A DNA stretch of 44,001 bases from an uncultured Lachnospiraceae bacterium (GTDB lineage: Bacteria > Bacillota > Clostridia > Lachnospirales > Lachnospiraceae), in assembly GCA_902761225.1 (NCBI GenBank), contig CACWJQ010000018.1, positions 1 to 44,001 of the forward strand, written 5' to 3'. Shown one piece after another: positions 33,014 through 39,359 of this stretch. A program made the translations under genes and the position numbers. Every line of letters begins with the position of its first letter. Position 1 is the first letter of the stretch. The notes below the pieces were generated by a model, which saw nothing but the letters and a program-made list of their open reading frames with translations, did not search any database and had not been told where the DNA came from.

Positions 33014-33844
33014 ATGAAAGTATCTGAAGTGATTCATATAGTTTTAAAGGGCGGCATAGATCTTGATAAGACCGAGCAGTCGGGACAGTGTTTCAGGTGG
33101 AGATATGTGGAGGAGGGAGTATATGATATTCCCGCTTTCGGACAGCTGATCCGCGCCAGGGAAAACTGGGTCGGCCTTGAGATCGAAGTGCTGAGTGAGA
33201 CCAAAGGCAGTGATGAGGAACTGTGGAACAGGTATTTTGACACAGCTGTCAATTATGAGAAGATCAGAAAGATGCCTGACAAGAATGATAAATTTCTCAG
33301 AAGCGCTGCCAAGAACGGAGAGGGCATAAGGATCATAAGACAGGATCCCTTCGAGACTCTTATCACCTTCATCATCTCACAGAGGAAGAGCATACCTGCC
33401 ATCAAGACAAGTGTTGAGAAGCTGTGCCAGGCAGTCGGGAGAAAGATTCCCGGTACCGATGTATATGATTTCCCGACCCCGCAGGAGATAATCCAGCTTG
33501 ATTCAGCGACACTCGCAGACTGCGGGCTCGGCTATAGAGCATCCTATATCCATGCGACTGCTGCGGCATTTGCAAACGGGAATATGGATATGGAAAAACT
33601 GTCCGGGATGAATGACGAAGAGCTGGTTGATTCTCTGATGACACTTAAGGGAGTCGGTATCAAGGTTGCAAGCTGTACCGCACTTTTCGGATTCCACAGA
33701 CTGGATTTCTTCCCCATAGACGTATGGATACAGAGGGCGCTTGATGCTTATTATAACGGCACATTCCCTCTGGAAAAGTATCATCCCTATAACGGCATAA
33801 TGCAGCAGTATATATTCGCCGTAAGAGATACGATAGATTACTGA
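33014..33844 (+). CDS. OGG1-type 8-oxoguanine DNA glycosylase
   Basis: A 276-residue bifunctional DNA repair enzyme of the HhH-GPD family with an OGG N-terminal domain. The hairpin-helix and catalytic Lys are in LKGVGIKVAS (K217), and the catalytic Asp in FFPIDVW (D236); the 19-residue spacing equals human OGG1 K249-D268. The OGG N-domain shows SGQCFRWRYV. In the loop that reads the opposite base, SQRKSIPAI replaces the OGG1 SSNNNIARI, so base-pair choice may be relaxed. Function should be removal of oxidised guanine followed by strand nicking. Confidence 0.9.
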   Translation: MKVSEVIHIVLKGGIDLDKTEQSGQCFRWRYVEEGVYDIPAFGQLIRARENWVGLEIEVLSETKGSDEELWNRYFDTAVNYEKIRKMPDKNDKFLRSAAKNGEGIRIIRQDPFETLITFIISQRKSIPAIKTSVEKLCQAVGRKIPGTDVYDFPTPQEIIQLDSATLADCGLGYRASYIHATAAAFANGNMDMEKLSGMNDEELVDSLMTLKGVGIKVASCTALFGFHRLDFFPIDVWIQRALDAYYNGTFPLEKYHPYNGIMQQYIFAVRDTIDY

Positions 33845-33866
33845 CAGCAGCTTCATCGGGAAATGT

Positions 33867-33899
33867 AATACGGCAGATAAAAAGATCCGCCGTATTTTC
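33867..33899 (+). terminator. Terminator after the OGG gene
   Basis: AATACGGC (33867-33874), 14-base loop, GCCGTATT (33889-33896), ending in a T run (ATTTTCT). Eight-base stem directly downstream of the stop codon. Confidence 0.7.
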
Positions 33900-33906
33900 T
33901 CATATG

Positions 33907-33915
33907 TGATACAAT
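33907..33915 (+). promoter_or_regulatory. Extended -10 promoter of the Gln/Tyr-rich protein gene
   Basis: TGATACAAT (33907-33915), an extended -10 with no clear -35, about 45 bases before the start codon. It is similar to those before the MATE, pfp and DUF3842 genes. Confidence 0.5.
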
Positions 33916-33959
33916 CAGATCAGTTCCAAATATTATATGTGTGAAGGGAGATACAGAAT

Positions 33960-34382
33960 ATGGATTCCAACAATATGAACGGCCAGCAGCAGGCACCCCA
34001 GTTTCAGCAGCAGGCACCCCAGACTGCATATCAGCAGCCTCAGTACCAGCAGGCTTATCAGAATTATCAGCAGTCATACCAGCAGTCTTATCAGCAGCCC
34101 TATACACAGCAGCCCGTGTACAATAATATCAATGTAAATCCTCAGATCCCGGATAACTACAAGCCCATTTCACCCTGGGGATATCTCGGATACTCGATAC
34201 TGTTCGCAATACCCGTACTGGGACTGATACTGCTTATAGTTTTCTCATTCAGCGATGCCAACATCAACCGCAGGAACTATGCAAGATCCATATGGTGTGC
34301 GCTCCTTGTCGGGATCATAATCACCATTATCCTTGTCATTCTTGCCGCACTCCTTGGTATATCCATCATGAGTTATCTGTAA
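33960..34382 (+). CDS. Gln/Tyr-rich low-complexity membrane protein
   Basis: A 140-residue protein. Residues 1-68 are almost only Gln, Tyr, Pro, Asn, Ser and Ala, with QQ(S/A/P)Y units repeated; residues 76-138 contain two membrane segments around the conserved-looking SFSDANINRRNYARSIWC loop. The membrane half is a small two-helix family seen in clostridia with variable N-terminal tails. No function is known to me. AGGGAG precedes ATG 33960, and a terminator follows. Confidence 0.75.
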   Translation: MDSNNMNGQQQAPQFQQQAPQTAYQQPQYQQAYQNYQQSYQQSYQQPYTQQPVYNNINVNPQIPDNYKPISPWGYLGYSILFAIPVLGLILLIVFSFSDANINRRNYARSIWCALLVGIIITIILVILAALLGISIMSYL

Positions 34383-34429
34383 GTCCGGTTTGAGATCCGG
34401 GTCATGGATAAAGAGTTGATACACTGACT

Positions 34430-34457
34430 GACGCCCTCCCTGTGAGGGCGTCTTTTA
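34430..34457 (+). terminator. Terminator before pfp
   Basis: GACGCCCTC (34430-34438), 5-base loop, GAGGGCGTC (34444-34452), TTTT. A perfect 9-bp stem. Confidence 0.85.
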
Positions 34458-34524
34458 TTATCTTTTTTATTCAAATTGCCCTAATTTATTGTCGGAAAAT
34501 TTACATTAAATTGTGCAGATGTTC

Positions 34525-34533
34525 TGATATAAT
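34525..34533 (+). promoter_or_regulatory. Extended -10 promoter of pfp
   Basis: TGATATAAT (34525-34533). No strong -35 at the expected place, in an A/T-rich stretch. It implies a leader of about 50 nt with AGAAAGGGA before the start. Confidence 0.65.
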
Positions 34534-34589
34534 GATGGAAGTGAGGTTTTTACCACACAAATCAAAAAAGCAGCAGAAAGGGAACGAAC

Positions 34590-35849
34590 ATGAGTAAAAT
34601 CAAGAAAAGAAATGTCATTGTCGGACAGTCAGGCGGACCTACCGCAGCCATCAATTCCTCTCTTGCAGGTGTGTTCCGTACCGCCAAGGACAGGGGATAT
34701 GCCAAGGTTTATGGTATGATCCATGGTATTCAGGGCTTCATGGAGGGAAGATATGTCGACCTTTCAGAGCACATCCAAACCGGACTCGATGCCGAACTTT
34801 TAAAGAGAACACCTTCTGCATATCTCGGCTCATGCCGTTATAAGCTTCCCAACATCAATGAGGACAGGGAACTTTATGAGAAGATCTTCAAGATGCTCGA
34901 TGAGCTTGAGATCGACTGCTTCATCTATATCGGCGGAAACGATTCAATGGATACCATCAAGAAGCTTTCCGATTATGCTATCATCTCCGGTTCGGAGATC
35001 CGTTTCGTAGGATGCCCCAAGACCATTGATAATGACCTTGCACTTACCGACCACACACCCGGATACGGCTCAGCTGCCAAGTACATCGGTACTTCCGTTA
35101 AGGAGATCATCCGTGACGGATGGAGCCTTGAGACCGCACACGGCCAGGTTGTGATCGTTGAGATCATGGGACGTAATGCCGGATGGCTCACAGGTGCTTC
35201 CGTTCTTGCAAAGAGTGAGGACTGCGACGGACCTGATGCGATCTATCTTCCCGAGATTCCTTTCGATGTTAATGCTTTTGTTGATAAATGTAAGGAACTT
35301 CTTAAGACCAAGGCGTCAATCGTTATGTGCGTATCCGAAGGTATCCGTACAGCTGAAGGAAAGTATGTCAGCGAGATGACCGAAGGTGTTGAGTATGTTG
35401 ACGCATTCGGACACAAGCAGCTCACCGGAACCGCTACTTATCTGTCAACTGTAGTTGCCAAGGAGATAGGATGTAAGACCAGAGCCATCGAGCTTTCAAC
35501 TCTTCAGAGAGCAGCTTCACACTGTGCATCCAGAATCGATATTCTTGAAGCATATGAAGTCGGCGGTGCCGCAATGAAGGCAGCTGACGAAGGCGATTCA
35601 GGTAAGATGGTTGTCTTCAAGAGACTTTCGGATGATCCTTATCAGGCAGGTACTGAGGTTAAGGATGTTCACAAGATCGCTAACGATGAAAGACTCGTTC
35701 CCAGAGAGTGGATCACCAAGGATGGCACCTATGTTACTTCCGAGTTCGTCACCTATGTAAGACCTCTGATCCAGGGTGATGTCGCTCCCATCATGGTTGA
35801 CGGTATTCCCAGACATCTGTATGTCAAGGGCTTCCAGGAGCTTCTCTGA
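34590..35849 (+). CDS. pfp: Pyrophosphate-dependent 6-phosphofructokinase
   Basis: A 419-residue enzyme phosphorylating fructose 6-phosphate with pyrophosphate in place of ATP; reversible, so it serves glycolysis and gluconeogenesis. The donor-selecting residues are those of the PPi class: GGNDS (D118 where ATP enzymes have Gly) and PKTIDND (K144). MGRNAGWLTG and EGIRT are also present. The codons are strongly biased to the preferred set (as in ppdK), which fits high expression. It has its own promoter and terminators on both sides. Confidence 0.96.
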   Translation: MSKIKKRNVIVGQSGGPTAAINSSLAGVFRTAKDRGYAKVYGMIHGIQGFMEGRYVDLSEHIQTGLDAELLKRTPSAYLGSCRYKLPNINEDRELYEKIFKMLDELEIDCFIYIGGNDSMDTIKKLSDYAIISGSEIRFVGCPKTIDNDLALTDHTPGYGSAAKYIGTSVKEIIRDGWSLETAHGQVVIVEIMGRNAGWLTGASVLAKSEDCDGPDAIYLPEIPFDVNAFVDKCKELLKTKASIVMCVSEGIRTAEGKYVSEMTEGVEYVDAFGHKQLTGTATYLSTVVAKEIGCKTRAIELSTLQRAASHCASRIDILEAYEVGGAAMKAADEGDSGKMVVFKRLSDDPYQAGTEVKDVHKIANDERLVPREWITKDGTYVTSEFVTYVRPLIQGDVAPIMVDGIPRHLYVKGFQELL

Positions 35850-35871
35850 TACGCAATATAATGAACACTTG

Positions 35872-35901
35872 GGACCTCCGCATATGCGGGGGTCCTTTTT
35901 T
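35872..35901 (+). terminator. Terminator after pfp
   Basis: GGACCTCCGC (35872-35881), loop ATAT, GCGGGGGTCC (35886-35895), TTTTTT. Ten paired bases with one wobble. Confidence 0.9.
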
Positions 35902-35916
35902 CGGTTGTGAATTGGC

Positions 35917-35941
35917 GGGTGAACCGTCCCCCTGTTCACCC
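35917..35941. repeat. REP-like palindrome GGGTGAAC...GTTCACCC
   Basis: GGGTGAAC (35917-35924), 9-base loop containing CGTCCCCC, GTTCACCC (35934-35941). The AACCGTCCCC core recalls short palindromes scattered in many genomes and associated with REP-type (IS200-like) transposases. No second copy and no transposase is in the window. It abuts the -35 of the next promoter. Confidence 0.55.
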
Positions 35942-35971
35942 TTGCCAAAATTCCATCAATAAAGGTATAAT
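35942..35971 (+). promoter_or_regulatory. Promoter of the ABC-F gene
   Basis: -35 TTGCCA (35942-35947), 18 bp, -10 TATAAT (35966-35971). It directly follows the palindrome. Confidence 0.65.
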
Positions 35972-36016
35972 CATATAGTTTGTGGCAATTGTTATGTGTT
36001 TATGGAGTAGAAAAAT

Positions 36017-37654
36017 ATGATCTCAGCAGTAAATGTAACTTACAGAGTCGGTAAGAAGGCTTTGTTCGAGGATGTTAACATCAAGTTCACTGAGGGGAAC
36101 TGCTATGGTCTTATCGGTGCCAACGGTGCCGGCAAGTCCACATTCCTTAAGATCCTTTCGGGAGAACTGGACACTTCAAAGGGTGAGATAGTAATAACTC
36201 CCGGCGAGCGTCTTTCAGTCCTGGAGCAGGACCACTTCAAGTATGATGAGTATTCCGTAATGGATACCGTCATCATGGGAAATAAGCGTCTTTACGATAT
36301 CATGAAGGAAAAAGACGCGATCTACATGAAGGAAGATTTTTCCGACGAAGACGGAATAAGAGCAGGAGAGCTCGAGGCAGAATTTGCCGAGATGGACGGA
36401 TATGAGGCAGAATCAAATGCTGCCATGCTTCTCAACGGTCTGGGAATCCCTACCGAGGAGCATTACACTCAGATGGCTGAACTGGACGGCTCCATGAAGG
36501 TCAAGGTCCTTCTTGCAAAGGCACTTTTCGGAAATCCTGACATCCTTCTTCTGGACGAGCCTACCAACCACCTCGATCTCGAGGCTATCGGCTGGCTTGA
36601 GGAGTTCCTCATCGACTTTAACAATACCGTCATAGTTGTATCCCACGACAGATACTTCCTCAATAAGGTCTGCACCCAGATCGCGGATATCGACTATGGC
36701 AAGATACAGCTCTATGCAGGTAACTATGACTTCTGGTATGAGTCTTCACAGCTCATGATCCGTCAGATGAAGGAAGCCAACAAGAAGAAGGAAGAGAAGA
36801 TCAAGGAACTTCAGGAGTTCATTTCAAGATTCTCCGCAAATGCTTCCAAGTCCAAGCAGGCTACCTCCAGAAAGAGAGCACTTGAAAAGATCGAGCTTGA
36901 TACCATCAAGCCTTCATCAAGAAAGTATCCTTATATCGATTTCAGACCCGAGCGTGAGATCGGTAATGAGGTTCTTACCGTTGAGAATATCAGCTATTCC
37001 GAGAACGGTGAAAAGCTTCTGGACAATGTCTCCTTCATTATGGGACATGATGACAAGATCGCATTCGTCGGCGGATGTGAAAAGGCCAAGACGGCTCTGT
37101 TCAGGATCCTTACCGGTGAACTTGAGCCCGACAGCGGATCGTTTAAATGGGGAGTCACCACATCACAGGCATATTTCCCCAGGGATTATACGAAGGAATT
37201 CGACAACGACCTTACCATCACAGAATGGCTTACCGGATACTCGGCTATCAAGGATGCAACCTATGTAAGAGGCTTCCTCGGAAGAATGCTCTTCCCCGGT
37301 GAGGACGGCGTTAAGAAGGTAAAGGTTCTGTCAGGAGGAGAGAAGGTAAGATGTCTTCTTTCCAAGATGATGATCAGTGCGGCTAACTGTCTTGTATTCG
37401 ATGAGCCCACCAACCACCTTGACATGGAATCCATCACCGCACTGAATACCGGAATGGTGAAGTTCCCCGGAGTAATACTTTTCTCATGCAGGGATCATCA
37501 GCTTACCGAGACAACAGCCAACAGGATCATCGAGATCCTTCCTGACGGTTCCATCATCGACAAGATCACGACCTATGATGAGTATCTTGCAAATGATGAG
37601 AATGCAAGAAAGAGAACAGTATTCACAGCTAACAAGGAAGACGACGAAGATTGA
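36017..37654 (+). CDS. ABC-F family ATPase with a degenerate second ATP site
   Basis: A 545-residue soluble twin-ATPase of the ABC-F class (YbiT/YkpA-like), proteins that act on the ribosome. NBD1 has an intact Walker A (GANGAGKST, 34-42), Walker B and SHD switch, but a weak signature LDGSM (156-160). NBD2 has signature LSGGE (438-442) and Walker B intact, but a broken Walker A (GGCEKAKTA, 352-360, two glycines lost) and SCRD (490-493) where SHD is expected. The linker (about 255-300) is Lys/Glu-rich. All faults fall in one composite site. The following PHP gene overlaps by 4 bases. Confidence 0.93.
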   Translation: MISAVNVTYRVGKKALFEDVNIKFTEGNCYGLIGANGAGKSTFLKILSGELDTSKGEIVITPGERLSVLEQDHFKYDEYSVMDTVIMGNKRLYDIMKEKDAIYMKEDFSDEDGIRAGELEAEFAEMDGYEAESNAAMLLNGLGIPTEEHYTQMAELDGSMKVKVLLAKALFGNPDILLLDEPTNHLDLEAIGWLEEFLIDFNNTVIVVSHDRYFLNKVCTQIADIDYGKIQLYAGNYDFWYESSQLMIRQMKEANKKKEEKIKELQEFISRFSANASKSKQATSRKRALEKIELDTIKPSSRKYPYIDFRPEREIGNEVLTVENISYSENGEKLLDNVSFIMGHDDKIAFVGGCEKAKTALFRILTGELEPDSGSFKWGVTTSQAYFPRDYTKEFDNDLTITEWLTGYSAIKDATYVRGFLGRMLFPGEDGVKKVKVLSGGEKVRCLLSKMMISAANCLVFDEPTNHLDMESITALNTGMVKFPGVILFSCRDHQLTETTANRIIEILPDGSIIDKITTYDEYLANDENARKRTVFTANKEDDED

Positions 37655-38511
37655 TAGACCTTCATTCACATACAACTAAATCTGATGGTTCGCTCACACC
37701 TGCACAGCTGGTGGATCTGGCGGCTTCCAAGGGCATCACGTATCTTGCAGTCACCGATCACGATACCATTGATGGTATCAGTGAGGCGATGGAAAGAGCT
37801 GCGGAGATAAACTCTGATGTTGCATCAGACCTTCGGGCACCTGAGATCATACCCGGCATTGAGTTCTCAACTGACTGGGATGGCAGGGATGTTCATGTGG
37901 TCGGTCTTGGTATAGATCATAAGAATGAGGAATTTGTTGCTAATCTCCAGGCCTTCCTCGATTCCCGCGAAGGCAGGAACCGCAAGATGGCTGAAAACCT
38001 TAAGAACATCGGTATAGGCATCTCTTATGAGGGTCTCCTTAAGATGTTCCCGGACTGCGTTCTGACCAGAGCACATTTTGCAAAGTACCTTTATGAGTAT
38101 GGCTATGTAAGAAGTGTTCATGAAGCGTTTGACAGGTATCTCGGACCGGACTCTCCCGCATATGTTCCCAGGGAGAAGATCACTCCGGTCCGGGCCGTTG
38201 AGATGACTCTTGAGGCGGGAGGCATACCTGTTCTTGCCCATCCCCTCATATACAGATTCGGAGATACCAGGCTCCGCGAACTGATATCCGAAATGAAGGA
38301 AGCAGGGCTTGCGGGTATCGAAGCAATGTACAGCACTCATTCCGAAGATGATGTAAAGTATGTAAAAAGACTTGCATCGGAAACAGGCCTTAAGATATCG
38401 GGCGGAAGTGATTTTCACGGAAATAATAAGCCCGGAATAGAACTTGGAACGGGATGCGGGGATATGAACATTCCCGAACAGGTATGGTTTGATCTGAATT
38501 CCGGGAGGTGA
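37651..38511 (+). CDS. PHP-domain phosphoesterase (nucleoside bisphosphate phosphatase / RNase AM-like)
   Basis: A 286-residue metal-dependent phosphoesterase. Metal ligands of the PHP fold: DLHSHTTKSDG at the N-terminus, TDHDTIDG, PGIEFST, VLTRAHFA, VLAHPL, YSTHSEDD and GGSDFHGNNKPGI. Homologs remove the 3' phosphate from nucleoside 3',5'-bisphosphates or degrade short RNA 5' to 3'. It starts with TTG overlapping the ABC-F stop (TTGA), with AAGGA 12 bases upstream, so its translation is probably coupled to that gene. Confidence 0.9.
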   Translation: MIDLHSHTTKSDGSLTPAQLVDLAASKGITYLAVTDHDTIDGISEAMERAAEINSDVASDLRAPEIIPGIEFSTDWDGRDVHVVGLGIDHKNEEFVANLQAFLDSREGRNRKMAENLKNIGIGISYEGLLKMFPDCVLTRAHFAKYLYEYGYVRSVHEAFDRYLGPDSPAYVPREKITPVRAVEMTLEAGGIPVLAHPLIYRFGDTRLRELISEMKEAGLAGIEAMYSTHSEDDVKYVKRLASETGLKISGGSDFHGNNKPGIELGTGCGDMNIPEQVWFDLNSGR

Positions 38512-38516
38512 TCTGC

Positions 38517-39107
38517 ATGGAAGATCAAAATCAGGATAACGGTACACCCATATATGACTTTGATGATTTTCTTGAAGATGAGATAAAGGACTGCGCGTTT
38601 AAGGTTACCATCCTTTCGCAAAAGTTCTTTTTTCATATTGTCTTTCTGCTTATTCCGATAATTTTTTATATAATGTTCCATGCCTTTTTTGAAATGCTTG
38701 ACTATTCCGACATGGGGACATACTCCAACGGATTCAGGCTCCTTCTGTTTCTCATCTTTGTCATGGGGCTTGGATTCTTTTTCTATAACTGCGGCAAAGA
38801 GATCGTGGTATCCGGTCGCGGCATGGTGCTCAGAAGCTGTTTTATCTTTAATGAATCACTTTCGGTATCGGATGTGGAAAAATGCGAAGTCATCACAGGT
38901 CTGACATCCCATGGAAGATACCACACCGAACATTATTCAAAGGCAGTGATATATTTTGGCGGCGGAAGATCTTTTTCGATCACCGACAATATGTACAGGG
39001 GATGGGGCAGGTTTGTCCGTTATATGGAGATGAACAATAAGGTCATAAGGATCGACGGACGGAGCAGGATGCAGAGAGCATTTGACAATATGATGGGCGG
39101 AAAATGA
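38517..39107 (+). CDS. Two-helix membrane protein with PH-like domain, unknown
   Basis: A 196-residue protein: acidic N-terminus (YDFDDFLEDEIKD), two membrane segments (about 38-58 and 74-92), then a cytoplasmic beta-rich domain (GKEIVVSGRGMVLRSCFIFNESLSVSDVEKCEVI...SKAVIYFGGGRSFSI) that resembles bacterial PH (YdbT-type) domains. The start at ATG 38517 is placed by GGGAGGTGAT upstream; GTG 38508 lies inside that site. It follows the PHP gene by 5 bases. Function unknown. Confidence 0.72.
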   Translation: MEDQNQDNGTPIYDFDDFLEDEIKDCAFKVTILSQKFFFHIVFLLIPIIFYIMFHAFFEMLDYSDMGTYSNGFRLLLFLIFVMGLGFFFYNCGKEIVVSGRGMVLRSCFIFNESLSVSDVEKCEVITGLTSHGRYHTEHYSKAVIYFGGGRSFSITDNMYRGWGRFVRYMEMNNKVIRIDGRSRMQRAFDNMMGGK

Positions 39108-39231
39108 TTTCCGCAGGTTTGCAGAGCAGGAGCGCGTAAAATCAGAACTGCGCAACCATGCAGATGAAAGCGTTTACACGAAAAAATCTTCGAGAAATTG
39201 TTAAATTTTTGATGAACTTTTGAATGTATTT

Positions 39232-39240
39232 TGCTATAAT
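39232..39240 (+). promoter_or_regulatory. Extended -10 promoter of ppdK and its purine-rich leader
   Basis: TGCTATAAT (39232-39240) within an A/T-rich block. The transcript would carry a leader of about 113 nt to ATG 39360, ending in a purine-rich run with GAAAGGAAAAG. The 252-base gap 39108-39359 holds only this promoter and leader; I see no gene and no clear terminator in it. Confidence 0.6.
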
Positions 39241-39359
39241 ACATAGGCTATCCATCTGTAGATTATTTTGATGAAGGTTTTTGACCTAAGAGAAGACCGG
39301 ATTCATTTAATTTATAAGAGAAGTTGGAGTAAGAAGGTAGAAAGAAAGGAAAAGAGAAC

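Noticed and set aside
33960-34140. CAG-rich tract considered as CRISPR or tandem non-coding repeat
   Set aside because: The repeats are irregular codon-level units in frame in a protein with a good ribosome site; no spacers and no cas genes.
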